64,000 nucleotides of DNA, from NCBI RefSeq assembly GCF_035594125.1, contig NC_087183.1:11792368-11856367 (forward strand), written 5' to 3'. Every line of letters begins with the position of its first letter. Position 1 is the stretch's first letter. Both the position numbers and the translations under genes were made by a program. The notes below the pieces were generated by a model that was given only the letters and a program-made list of their open reading frames with translations, searched no databases and was not told the DNA's origin. The DNA is from Scylla paramamosain. Its lineage: Eukaryota > Arthropoda > Malacostraca > Decapoda > Portunidae. Positions 14,431 through 28,017 of the stretch are shown here, in pieces.

Positions 14431-14554
14431 AGAGACGTGTGTGTGTGTGTGTAATTGCCGTAACCAACTGTTTCTGAGACATATTTGATAAGGAACCAAA
14501 CAGATAAGCAGAAAACTTCTACCGAGATCAGAGCAAGCGCGCGTGTCCCCCCCC

Positions 14555-14564
14555 CACACACACA

Positions 14565-14659
<95 letters not shown>

Positions 14660-14684
14660 CCATCAAGATACAAAAGTACAAAAC

Positions 14685-14726
<42 letters not shown>
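14555..14726 (+). repeat. Microsatellite cluster (CA)n, (GA)n, (AC)n
   Basis: (CA)6 at 14555-14566, (GA)n at 14569-14653 and (AC)n at 14686-14726, with only 32 bp of unique sequence between the last two. Confidence 0.98.
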
Positions 14727-14727
<1 letters not shown>

Positions 14728-15035
14728 GCAGCAGTTTACACGTCATCTTCACGCAGCCTCTTCCTCGTAACTCCGGGTAATCGTAAACTTTGTATTTATT
14801 CCCCTCCAGCCAATAGCTAGCCTCGCCTCGCCTGATTCATTTTAGATATCGTGAGGCAGGGGAAGGGGACAGACTGACCCGCCCGCCTCCTGAAGGGTGA
14901 CGCCGAGAGATGGAGAGGTGGGGTAAGGGGCTATAGGGGGGCAGGGATTATGTAAGGCTCTATATGTGTAGGAGAAGATTGTATGCCAGTTATTACATGA
15001 CTTAGCTCGGTAAGATGGATGTTTGTGTCCAATAG
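14727..15035. other. Unique spacer
   Basis: Moderately GC-rich to about 14940, then AT-rich. No gene seen. Confidence 0.45.
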
Positions 15036-15716
15036 TGTGTTACGTAAGTCTGGATTTAGTTAGCGATAAGAGATACATGTGAAAATAAGAGGATTTAATG
15101 TATATGTGTATGGTTAGTGTATTTATTAGTATGACTCTCCACACCACTACTAGTAAAATGTGTTATATAAGTTTTGATTTATTAAAGGATAGGAGATACA
15201 TATAAAAGGTGCTACTTTGGTATCTACACCGTACAGCGTATTTGGCTTGTTATCTACATGGAAAACGTAGGTTAAGTTGGGTTAGTTTAGGTTAGGTTAG
15301 TTTAGATAGGTTAGGTTAATTTAGATAGGTTAGGTTAATTTAGATAGGTTAGGTTAAGTTAATTTAGATAGGTTAGGTTAGGTTAATTTAGATAGGTTAG
15401 GTTAGGTTAATTTAGATAGGTTAGCTTAGGTTAGATTAGGTTAATTTAGATAGGTTAGGTTAGGTTAGGTTAGATACGTAGATAACAAGCCAAAGTGGCA
15501 CTCGTATAAAATAAGGGGATTTAATGTATGTGTTTGTCTATAGTCTATTTAACAGGATGACTTTTCGCTCTACTACTAATAAATTGTTATATTAGTTTTG
15601 GTTTGGTAAAATATAGGAGATGCATCTAAAATAAGAGGATTTAATGTATGCATGTGTATGATTGTAGTATGTAGTATATTTATTAGTATGGCTCTCTACA
15701 CTACTTGACAATGCTC
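15036..15716 (+). repeat. Tandem repeat, unit about 122 bp, three copies, one interrupted
   Basis: Units begin at 15036, 15159 and 15584 (TGTGTTAYRTAAGT-like start; GAGATACAT..AATAAGAGGATTTAATGTAT in the middle; TATTTATTAGTATGACTCTC near the end). Unit 1 is 123 bp. Unit 2 is 121 bp once the inserted 15208-15511 block is removed. Unit 3 is about 124 bp. The matching lengths fix the insertion boundaries. Confidence 0.9.
15208..15504 (+). mobile_element. 297-bp non-autonomous element with TTAGG-like core
   Basis: Inserted inside the second 122-bp monomer and flanked by a direct TATAAAA duplication (15201-15207 and 15505-15511). The ends are imperfect inverted repeats: GTGCTACTTTGG on the left against GTGCCACTTTGG read from the right. 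A perfect 17-bp inner inverted pair lies at 15241-15257 and 15478-15494 (TTTGGCTTGTTATCTAC). The core (15301-15477) is seven copies of TTTAGATAGGTTAGGTTAA. Spacing between copies is 19, 19, 24, 24, 24 and 34 bp, so unit length grows in 5-bp GGTTA steps. No coding capacity. I do not recognise the superfamily. Confidence 0.85.
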
Positions 15717-15885
15717 ATGTTTTTTAAAGGGGAAGAAGTATTGCTGTTCATATTTAACCGGAATATTTACGTATGCTTTGACCTCCATTGCAAAAATGAT
15801 AAATTGAAACATTCTCGTTAATACCTTCCCGGAAATGTCTTGAAAATATTTTATTCTGCAATATATATACTCTCGCCGTCCGTGT

Positions 15886-16003
<118 letters not shown>

Positions 16004-16226
16004 AACAGATTGCATGGCATTGTGGGAGTGGAGAGAAAGAGAAGAGGCAGAGAAGGAGGAGGGGGAGGATGGAGAGTTGGGCACTAATTACAAATTAAAA
16101 CTCGCTGGTGTAGAAATTGTAGTCACTGGGCGGAGGACATTATAACTTTGTGTTGGTGTTTGTACCTCGGGTCTTCCTTGTATGGCCTAATTAGCCGACG
16201 CGTCCCTCTTTGTCTGTCTGATTCTG

Positions 16227-16228
<2 letters not shown>

Positions 16229-16313
<85 letters not shown>

Positions 16314-16351
16314 ATATTTAGAGTTTGTTCTCCATTTGTATTTGCCCTTCC

Positions 16352-16432
<81 letters not shown>
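16229..16432 (+). repeat. Paired (CT)n microsatellites
   Basis: CT tracts at 16229-16311 and 16359-16432 separated by 47 bp. The short spacer and equal phase suggest one ancestral tract or a local duplication. Confidence 0.97.
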
Positions 16433-16434
<2 letters not shown>

Positions 16435-16668
16435 CTCGCCCCAGTTTACGCCCTCTATTTGTTTGTTCCTGTTTCCCTGTTTGTTTGTTTGCTTGTGGGT
16501 TTTTGTTTTGCTTTTTTTTTTTTTTTAGGTAGGGTGTCATGCCCATATGGTGTGTGTGTGTGTGTGTGTGTTTTCCCGCTTTTTTTTGCTGGTTTTTATT
16601 TACATGCAGTTCATTTGATTTTTTTTTTTTGGCAATAATCATAAATTCTCTTTGTCTTTCTCCTACGT

Positions 16669-17284
<616 letters not shown>

Positions 17285-17565
17285 CCCTTCCTCCCCTCCT
17301 TTCCTGCGTTCCCTCACACCCTGTCACATTCCTTTCACTCTCTTTCCCCTTCCTCCCTTCTTTCCACCCTTCTTTCATACCTTGTCACATTTCCTTCGTC
17401 CTTTTCTTCACACCTTCCCTCAAATATCATATTCCTCACATCTGTTCCCTTCGTCCCTTCTTTCCTGCCTTCCCACACCCTGTCACATTCCCTTCATCTG
17501 TTTTCTTCGTCCCTTCCTCTTCCCATCCTTCCCTCACACACTGTCACATTCCCTTCACTCAGCAC
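17285..17565 (+). repeat. Pyrimidine-rich minisatellite, unit about 60 bp
   Basis: The motif CCTGTCACATTCCCTTCA, or a variant, recurs at 17322, 17393, about 17425 (as ATATCATATTCC), 17481 and 17542, within CCTTCCTCCCTTCTTTCC-type spacers. Spacing is irregular (32-71 bp). Confidence 0.75.
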
Positions 17566-18118
17566 CGTATCCGTGGTATTATGTTCCGGCCCTGATCACC
17601 TGCGTCGCCGTTACTTTCCTCTCTATTGGTTCCATCCTCTCCTGGCTCCCCTATGGCCTTCTGAACCCATTGCATAAGGGCGTCCTTTGCGTGGCTCCTC
17701 CCTCGGGCAGACGCTCAGGCAAGGGAGAAGGTAATGAGGTCACAGGATTCTATACTGGATGCTGCGAGGGTCCGTGTGTGGGGTGGTGCATGAGGGTTGA
17801 GGTGAAGTGTGTCTGGCTTCGTTTCTCTGTTTCCTGCTGTGTTTGGGGTGCTGTATGTTATATGTGCTTTTCTTTTGCCTGTCTCTGTCTTTATTTCCGC
17901 AGCTGCGCCTTCCTTTTCTTCCTCCTCCTCCTCCTCCTCCTCCTTCTTCTCTTCCTTTTACGTCTTGGTGTGTTTTTAATTGTTTTCTTTCGTGTCTTGT
18001 GTTTTTTTCTTTGTTTTTTTGGTTGGTGTGTTTGTGATGTTTGTTTTTAGTGCGATTTTTCTTCTCTTCTTTCTCTCTCTGCTTCTCCAGGTGTTTTCTT
18101 TGTTCGTGTGATTCTAAT

Positions 18119-18122
<4 letters not shown>
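17566..18122. other. Unique then T/C-rich sequence
   Basis: GC-balanced to about 17800, then T-rich with a short CTC run at 17925-17943. The long frame spanning 17265-18050 is composition-driven. No gene assigned. Confidence 0.4.

Positions 18123-18161
<39 letters not shown>
18123..18161 (+). repeat. (GT)n microsatellite
   Basis: About 39 bp of GT dinucleotides. Confidence 0.97.
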
Positions 18162-18162
<1 letters not shown>

Positions 18163-19144
18163 TTTTTATATATTTGTTTCTATGCATCTGTCGTTTTGTA
18201 TTGCAGTAGTCCTCCTCTTTTTATTTCCTTTTATAGAGACTCTCCTTTTTCAATTCAGTATCCTCTCTGCATTTATGTTTGTATTCCTTACGTGTAATTT
18301 CTCAATACTGATGCTGTTTTTCTTTATTTTCCCATTTTTATTCTATAAGTATTCAAGTTTTAGATAATTTTTTTTCCATATTTTTTACCTGTTTGTTCGA
18401 ATGTATGTTCGTTGCTCAATCCATCATCTGTTTTTTTTTTTTTTTTGTGTGTGTGTGTATGTGTGGGCGCTCTCTGTGTTGGTATGCTTGTGATTCTGTG
18501 GTTATATATAGTCGTATATCTTTTTTTTATTTTCTTTACCTTTCTCTCTGTTTTTATATTCGTGCTGGTTCAATTTCACTCACTTATCTCCCTCTTTCAA
18601 TGTATCTGAGTTTACTTTTATTTCTCTTTGTCCATCCATTAGTGTTCGTTTATCTTTCGTCTCGTATTCGCTATTCCATATTCGTCTCTTTCTGTGTTCC
18701 TGTCTGGCTGCCTCAGTTCACTCACCTGCCGCTTTACTTCACAAGTCTCATCTCATTTACTTCTCTGCCCATCAATATTCTTTTTTTTTTCCGCTGCTGT
18801 GTCTAGTTGTCGATCTCTCTGTCTATCTCACTGTCTATCTCTCTGTCTATCTGTCTCTCTGCTCATCTATATCTTCGTCAGTGTCACCATTCACCTGTCT
18901 GTCTGTGTGTCCATCTCTGCCCTTTGCGTGTCCGCCTTTATCAGTTTAGGCGGACACATATTTGGAGTGCCAGCTGTGCATACTTAAAGGGAGCGTGCCC
19001 CGGATATGCTCCTCTGGAAATGTTGCTGTTGGGGGTAACGGAAGCTATTCATTTACATCGCGTTTGTCTTTCTATCTGCTTTTATTGTGTGTGTGTGTGT
19101 GTTTTGTATGCCTGTCATTGTTTGCTTGTGTAAGAATATCTGTG

Positions 19145-19146
<2 letters not shown>
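18162..19146. other. T-rich anonymous sequence
   Basis: Strong T bias, (CTGTCTAT)n-like degenerate runs at 18810-18870, and small GT runs near 18446 and 19088. Hydrophobic frames follow from the T bias. No gene. Confidence 0.45.

Positions 19147-19228
<82 letters not shown>
19147..19228 (+). repeat. (CT)n microsatellite
   Basis: About 82 bp CT tract. Confidence 0.98.
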
Positions 19229-19765
<537 letters not shown>

Positions 19766-19950
19766 CCCCTCCGTTCTTCTCCTGTCAGATAAGCGCTCCA
19801 TTCTACGTAAAGTTGCGCCTTTGTACCATTTCAACAGTTTTCTTTTGCGCGACTAAACCGTTCTTGTGTTGCCTTGCTTGAAAGGAATCATCAAAGAGCG
19901 ACTACTGTACCTTATTGATGCTTTTTTGGCCTGGTATGAAGTGTTCCTCC

Positions 19951-19955
<5 letters not shown>

Positions 19956-20045
<90 letters not shown>

Positions 20046-20104
20046 ACAAGACTTCTAGCGCTCTGTTATGTGCTACTTGAATTTCGCTACCGGGCCTGTA
20101 TGAT

Positions 20105-20166
<62 letters not shown>

Positions 20167-20223
20167 AAGACTTCTAGCGCTCTGTTATGTGCTACTTGAA
20201 TTCCGCTACCGGGCCTGTACGAT
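19956..20223 (+). repeat. 119-bp tandem duplication of (CT)n plus unique segment
   Basis: A 61-bp unique segment beginning TGACAAGACTTCTAGCGC occurs at 20044-20104 and 20163-20223 with only about three mismatches. Each copy is preceded by a CT tract (19956-20043 and 20104-20162). The near-identity indicates a recent duplication. Confidence 0.95.
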
Positions 20224-20600
20224 CCCCGGCACTAGATGAAACACCCTCCTCGCTCTGGGCTGCTCAATATCCACTCAGTCTCGTCTCGTCCCTAGTCTCC
20301 ACTCCCACTCGCCCGCCTGCTCTCCTCACTTCTCCCTCAACTAACTTTATCACAAACACATGCCACTTCCCCTCCTCCTTCTCCTCCTCCTCCTTCTCCC
20401 GGTAGCTTGTTAGATGGTCCTTTCAGCTGCCGTACATAAGCATTGATGTCGTGAGGTAATACGTCTTGGCCCACTTTCCTCGTGTCTCAATATTGTCTGC
20501 TTCTTGGGGTGAAGAGACCGTGGCATAACAGTTTGGTGGGTAATAAAATTCTTATGCCTTGATATCCTCTAGTTGAGTAGGGGCTTACTGGGCCGCCGCG

Positions 20601-20880
20601 CGTCTTTGTATGGGATGAGGATGCGTACCCAGCTGCTGTCGTTAGTTACTGGCAAGTGGCTGATTCAAGGGCGCATATATTTAGACTTCTGGTATGGGAA
20701 ACTTTTGTAGCATCAGTGACTCAAGATTTCCTCTCCTGCCACACGTCTTTACGGAGTGATGATACGTGTTGGTGTTGTTAGTTACTGGCGTCTGATTGAG
20801 GAAGGAGGTTTTAATACTCAGACTACTGGTGTGGGGAACTTTTGTAGCATCAGTGACTCAGATCTTCCCCTCCTCGCCCT
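20601..20880 (+). repeat. Diverged tandem duplication, unit about 140 bp
   Basis: Copy 1 (20601-20744) and copy 2 (20745-20880) share CGTCTTT..GATGA..GTTAGTTACTGGC..CTGATT, then GGGAACTTTTGTAGCATC and AGTGACTCA..TTCC, in the same order. The GGAACTTTTGTAGCATCAGT block is the best conserved. Confidence 0.85.
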
Positions 20881-21075
20881 TCCAAACGGGATTGTTATTG
20901 CCGCGTAGTCGAGGTGGTAGGGAATAAACAAATAAAAAAAGAATCACAGGAATACGGTGTTTTGGGAGCGTACGTGCAGTGTTTGCCAGACATATCACCG
21001 AAAATATGCAAGTCTGCTCTATCGCCGAGCGTAGATCATGTTTCCCACACCATTATTCCTGTTAGCGCGTAATTT

Positions 21076-21465
21076 ATGGCCTTCCTGCAATCTTTCTCAA
21101 AAATATCGGAAGTGTTCGGCGCTCGTAAACGAAATAGCCTTAAGCCGAGGGGACTCCCTGCGCGGCTGAACGAAAAAAGGCGTGTGTTGGAGGTGCGAGT
21201 TTACTGTCCCTCCCCAACACCACTTCTCACCCCCGCCTTCCTCCCACAACCCACCCCGCCCTCCTTCCTGCCCCACCAGCTGTCCGCGTCACCACCTGCC
21301 CATGACGAGTGGATGCACCGCACTCAGGCAACTGTGACTGACCGGTGTGCCGTGAAAATGCCCCAAAAATGTTACTTCTCCATTTCCGTATCTCAGCATG
21401 ACGTGTTGTGGAAACTTGTAATGTTGGGCGGAAAATGTCACGTGTTTATTTTGGTTTTCCATTAA
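21076..21465 (+). CDS. Candidate single-exon ORF, 129 aa, unrecognised
   Basis: ATG at 21076 (context AATTTATGG, suboptimal) opens 129 codons without simple repeats. In order: a basic N-terminus (ARKRNSLKPRGLPARLNEKR, about residues 17-36), a Pro-rich middle (about 45-75), and a C-terminus with two Cys and a hydrophobic end (about 110-129). The stop at 21463 overlaps an ATTAAA that could serve as a polyadenylation signal. No domain recognised. It may be real or a chance frame in GC-balanced sequence. Confidence 0.25.
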   Translation: MAFLQSFSKISEVFGARKRNSLKPRGLPARLNEKRRVLEVRVYCPSPTPLLTPAFLPQPTPPSFLPHQLSASPPAHDEWMHRTQATVTDRCAVKMPQKCYFSISVSQHDVLWKLVMLGGKCHVFILVFH

Positions 21466-22005
<540 letters not shown>

Positions 22006-22072
22006 TAGCTCTTACTTCACAGCTCCATCCTCATTGTCACATCCTGCTCCACCTGCTCCTCTCTTCCTTCAG

Positions 22073-22082
<10 letters not shown>

Positions 22083-22103
<21 letters not shown>

Positions 22104-22143
22104 CTCCTCCTCTTCCTCCTCCCCCTTCTCCTCTTCCTCCTCC
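22083..22143 (+). repeat. (TCC)n imperfect repeat
   Basis: About 60 bp of TCC/TTCC units. Confidence 0.93.
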
Positions 22144-22262
22144 AGGCAACCAGAGTGGGTCAACTATTTTTCTTTTTTTCCTTTTCTTTTTAGTAGATGA
22201 CTTTCCAACATTTTTTTCGGTTATTTGATCGCATAAAAGAAAGAGGAAAAATGCTTCCTTTG

Positions 22263-23327
<1,065 letters not shown>

Positions 23328-23432
23328 ATCCTCCTCCTCCTCCTCTTCCTCCTCCTCCTCCTCCTCCTCCTCCTCCTCCTCCTCCTCCTCCTCCTCCTCC
23401 TCCTCCTCCTCCTCCTCCTCCTCCTCCTCCTC
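23328..23432 (+). repeat. (TCC)n microsatellite, long
   Basis: About 105 bp of TCC with one TTCC variant. Frames of poly-Pro, poly-Ser and poly-Leu are artefacts. Confidence 0.97.
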
Positions 23433-23489
23433 TATCTCCTCTTGCTCCTCCTGTCTCTCCCACGGCTACCTTGCCTCTCCCACTAATAG

Positions 23490-23597
23490 AGTAGAATAGT
23501 ACCCAAACAGCGTAGTAAGGACCGCAGAGTCTGTTGCTGTTTGGACTTGCTTTGTATATTCTTCACCACCACCACCACCACCACCACCACCACCACC
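23490..23597 (+). mobile_element. Short dispersed repeat with 3' hairpin (copy 1) plus (ACC)n
   Basis: CCAAACAGC (23503-23511) pairs with GCTGTTTGG (23536-23544). The loop contains AAGGACC..GTCTGTT and the downstream side reads ACTTGCTTTGTAT. The same architecture recurs at 49585-49675. A hairpin followed by a short tandem tail is typical of some non-LTR retrotransposon 3' ends; that assignment is an inference. An (ACC)n run fills 23565-23597. Confidence 0.6.
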
Positions 23598-23922
23598 TTA
23601 AAAACAAAACCCACGAATCACCAACCCATTGCACAAAACCGCAACGAAAACGACAAACTTAAGAGACCAAAGGAAAGACAGAGTAGCAAAAGAGTAAGGG
23701 CGTGAGTTGCGGTGCCCCAGGGACGGACGCTTCACGGACGACGCACGGACGACCCCGCCAGCCTATTAACCGTACTGGAGTGAAAGTTACGAGGCAGTAA
23801 AACCAGTCTGACGATGATCACCGAGACTCCGAACGGATCTTGACTGTAAACATTGAGTGAAAAAAAAAGAGAAACAAAGATAACTTCCACTGTTAATTTG
23901 GATCGAGGCCTAAAGAAGTGGG

Positions 23923-23926
<4 letters not shown>
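23598..23926. other. Anonymous spacer
   Basis: Unique sequence with no recognised gene. Confidence 0.45.

Positions 23927-24000
<74 letters not shown>
23927..24000 (+). repeat. (GA)n microsatellite
   Basis: About 74 bp of GA. Confidence 0.98.
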
Positions 24001-24001
<1 letters not shown>

Positions 24002-24386
24002 AGAACACAATATTTAAAGGAAAGCAGAGGAGAAACGAAAACCACAAAACAAAAATAAAAGCAGAACTTAATTTAAGAGATAAGAAAGAAAAAGAAAGAG
24101 AGAGAGGGAGAGAAAACTAAAACCCAGAAAGAAGAACAGAACACACAATCGGGAGAAGAATAAAATTTTGAGAGGAAAAATTAGAAGAAATAGAGAGCCA
24201 GAAGAAATGAAGGCGAAAGAATAAGAGGCAGAGGGAAGAAGAAATTAGGTGTGCGAAATTCTGAGAAAATAAACAACACAATAACTGGAGGAGAGGAAAT
24301 GAAAAAAAGAGGAAAAGAAAGGAGACAGAAAGAGAGTGAGTGAGGAGACGAAAGATGAAGCTAAAACGAAATAAATGAAGACAAGG

Positions 24387-24480
<94 letters not shown>

Positions 24481-24600
24481 ACGGAAGGTAAAATGAGACT
24501 AATAAAAGAGAAAAAGAAAGAGAAACAAGACAAGGAAAAGAAATAAAGCAACGGAGAAACCCCAAAACAAGACATGCGAAAGGAAAACAGGGAGAGACGA
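24001..24600 (+). other. Purine-rich stretch with (AG)n
   Basis: About 600 bp of strongly A/G-biased sequence including a pure AG tract at 24390-24477. The minus-strand Ser/Leu/Phe frames are composition artefacts. Confidence 0.7.
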
Positions 24601-24607
24601 AAGCAGA

Positions 24608-24814
24608 GGAGGAGGAGGAGGAGGAGGAGGAGGAGGAGGAGGAGGAGGAGGAGGAGGAGGAGGTCAGCTTGTTAATGGAAGGCCGGTGCGGTAAACTAAT
24701 AATAACACGACTTTGATCATGTAACAGCGCACGAGGAAGAAGAAGAGGAGGAGGAGGAGGAGGAGGAGGAGGAGGAGGAGGAGGAGGAGGAGGAGGAGGA
24801 GGAGGAGGAGGAGG
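24608..24814 (+). repeat. Two (GGA)n tracts around a 71-bp unique spacer
   Basis: GGA at 24608-24663 and 24735-24814. The spacer between them (24664-24734) is non-repetitive. Confidence 0.96.
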
Positions 24815-25012
24815 GGCGAAAAGCATGGAGGATCTCAGTATCTCCGCTGCCAGAGTTGTCTTTATCGTCGGGCATTTATCTCCAAGCCTCGTAAATCGCT
24901 GCAGCCTTAACAATATTCCATTCAATTGTTTCCTTAACCACGCGGATTCATCGTCTTGTTGTAGCAGCCTCGCCCGCGCCGCCCCCGTTCCCTCCCTCCG
25001 GTGAAGCTTCAT
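24815..25012 (-). CDS. Candidate ORF fragment, 66 aa, running into (GGA)n
   Basis: From an ATG at 25012 the minus strand reads 66 non-repetitive codons rich in Leu, Arg and Lys, then enters poly-Pro encoded by the GGA tract. Motifs seen are LLQQDDESAWLRKQLNGILL and RLGDKCPTIKTTLAAEILRS. The helical, balanced composition differs from the neighbouring artefact frames. No splice site was found at the repeat boundary and no family recognised. It may be an exon or a transposon remnant. Confidence 0.2.
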
Positions 25013-25658
25013 CCTCCGCTACCCCGCCATCCGTGTTCTCTCTCCCTGTTTCAGCCTTCCACTGCTAGCCCTGTTTCCTGTGGTATTCTCATTTTCCTCC
25101 CTTGCTATCTATGTTTTGTTATACTGTGGTGTGTTTTTTCTGTGTTTTTCAATTTTTTTTATCTTTCTTCTTTATCTAATGATTTTATTATCTTTTTTTA
25201 TACTGTTTTTCATGTGGTGGTGATTTTTGTTTTCTTCCATTTATGAGTTGTCTTTATTTTCACTTTCTCCTTTCTTTCATTATCTTTATCTCGTGTTCTT
25301 CGTCTAATTTCGTGCTTAATTATCTTTCTTCTGTATTATTTCCACTATGATAATAATTTTCCCTTTCTTCCTTCAGCAAGTTATTTTTTTTTCTTTCTTT
25401 TCTTTTTCATTCTTTCTTGGTTTCCATTTCCTCTCTGTATCTTGCCTGTCCCAATTTCTCTTCCTTTCCACCCTTCTATCTTTTCATTTACTCTCTCCAC
25501 TTCACTCCGCCCATTTCTTCATTCTCACATTCCTCTTCTATCGTCCATTCCTCTTCTCATTTCTCTTTCCCTCTTCCTTGCTCTCCACTTCTCTCCCATG
25601 CCATCCATTCTCATATACTCTCTCTGACTATTCAACTTGCCTTCATCTCCTCCTTGTT

Positions 25659-25660
<2 letters not shown>
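25013..25660. other. T/C-rich anonymous sequence
   Basis: T-rich to about 25440, then pyrimidine-rich. Frames here are Ser/Phe/Leu composition artefacts. Confidence 0.5.

Positions 25661-25751
<91 letters not shown>
25661..25751 (+). repeat. (CT)n microsatellite
   Basis: About 91 bp CT tract. Confidence 0.98.
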
Positions 25752-25754
<3 letters not shown>

Positions 25755-25863
25755 CACTCGTTGTTACATGAGAAGTTGCGAAAAGTGCAATATTTTCTCT
25801 TCGTATTTCATGATATCGTAAAAAGTTTTGTCGCTAAGAGTTTGTAAGAAATGATGAGGGTGA

Positions 25864-26016
25864 TGGTGATGATGATGATGATGATGATTTTAATGTTGTA
25901 ATTGGTTTTACTGTTGCTGTTGCTATTAACAATAATGATAATGATGATAAAAGTTAGAACATTAATAATAATAATAATAATAATAATGATAATAATAATA
26001 GTAATAATAATAACGG
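25864..26016 (+). repeat. (GAT)n and (AAT)n imperfect repeats
   Basis: GATGATGAT units at 25867-25888, then (AAT)n with GAT/AGT variants at 25962-26016. Confidence 0.9.
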
Positions 26017-26490
<474 letters not shown>

Positions 26491-26508
<18 letters not shown>

Positions 26509-27416
26509 GTGGGGGCGTGTTCTTGTTTGGTTTCAGTTTTTATCTTGTTCTGTTTTGGTTCTCCCCTACGCATTTTTGTGGGATTTTTTTTTCTTTTTTA
26601 TTTGGTTTCTGTTTTCATCTACATATTTTTCTTGGTGTGTTTTGGTTCTCTATACATTTTTGTGGGGCTGTTTTCTTGTTTTGGTTCTGATTTTCGCCTA
26701 CCAAGTGACCATATAAACAGCATCACAAAGGAACACAAATGAAGAACAGGTAGCAGCACGTATATTGGTCCTGACAATGCTACTTATAGGAAAGGGAATG
26801 CATTTATGAAGGAAAATAAAAGAAAATAATAATAAGATTCAGTAATTAATAGCACCCCTACTGTAATACAAAAACGTCTAAAAAGGTGATTGTGACAAAT
26901 AATATCTAAAGTGGAATGGTTAAGAGCAAACATCTTCCCTGAATCAGACATATAATTTTGTTTTCCTATCACATTTAAACTTCATACTGGCTGGAAATCG
27001 GAAAATCGGTGAAAAATCGAATCCTTATTTTTTTCTCTTAAGTGCTTATAAAAATTCTGTGCTGTTCTTTAAATGGCGTAAATTCCTAGCACTGTAGTGG
27101 AGATAATATTCAATCTTCTTAATCTGTTTTTAATCCTCTATTTTCAAACTCATAATCTTTTCACCTGGATGCAAGATTCTCCTCACCCGTCTTTTACTTC
27201 GGGTGTCTTGCACGTGTCCGGGAGATTTTATTGCCTTCTAATCTCTCCTGGGCAAAAGAACTTAGCATTTTCGAGTTTAAGTCCACCACTTCTCCTTTTG
27301 TCAAACCACCTCATGCCGGTAATCGTTCTCAAGCACTTTATTCGCGGCACGTCTGCTCCTCTACCCAGCCTGGCGTTCAATACCACACTTCACACTTATA
27401 CAAAACAAGTGGCGTA

Positions 27417-27419
<3 letters not shown>
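26491..27419. other. Anonymous sequence
   Basis: At 26540-26690 the phrases TTGGTTCT(C/G) and CATTTTTGTGGG recur about 100 bp apart, suggesting a decayed tandem duplication. The rest is unique and AT-rich. No gene assigned. Confidence 0.4.

Positions 27420-27503
<84 letters not shown>
27420..27503 (+). repeat. (CT)n microsatellite
   Basis: About 84 bp CT tract. Confidence 0.98.
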
Positions 27504-27507
<4 letters not shown>

Positions 27508-28017
27508 TCCCTTTAATAGCCCTGTTCTCAAAATCATCTCCCCCCGCTCAGTGCAATGACTCAAATTTACCACAGCGAGCGTTGTTACAATTTATACACG
27601 CACGCAAGTAACGCAGCTTTGCCTCTTGTCCAGATATTTCAGTATTCAGAAATCTTTGAACACCTAAATCTCGCTAGATCTCATGACTTTCCATTGCCAT
27701 ATTTACTCCCTCTTCCCTTGCCTGTCTTGCTCTAGTTTCTCCCTCTGTACTTCACAACTGTAGCACACACCCTCTTTTGCACTCATCCTCTTAGAAACAC
27801 ATGAATTACCTTCTTTAAATCTATTACACCTTTCCTCCCCTCCATCTCTTAGCTTACCCTCGCGAGTAACCATAACATTAAGGTCTCTTACGTAAATAAT
27901 GTCACATATCTCACACTTCTTTTCGCTCAGATTACCTCTACGCACATTCACACACCTCAGCTGAAGTATGTTGCTCTTTCCTCTTGCTGTGTGGGAAGGG
28001 GAAACACGAGAGGAGGT
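27504..28017. other. Anonymous sequence
   Basis: Unique sequence. The minus-strand frame at 27703-28041 (Lys/Glu/Cys-rich, about 112 codons) is non-repetitive but has no recognisable domain. Confidence 0.35.

Noticed and set aside
24245..24814. Downstream part of the 255-codon minus-strand frame
   Set aside because: Poly-Pro, poly-Ser and Leu-Ser repeats from (GGA)n and (AG)n. Only the first 66 codons are kept as a weak candidate.
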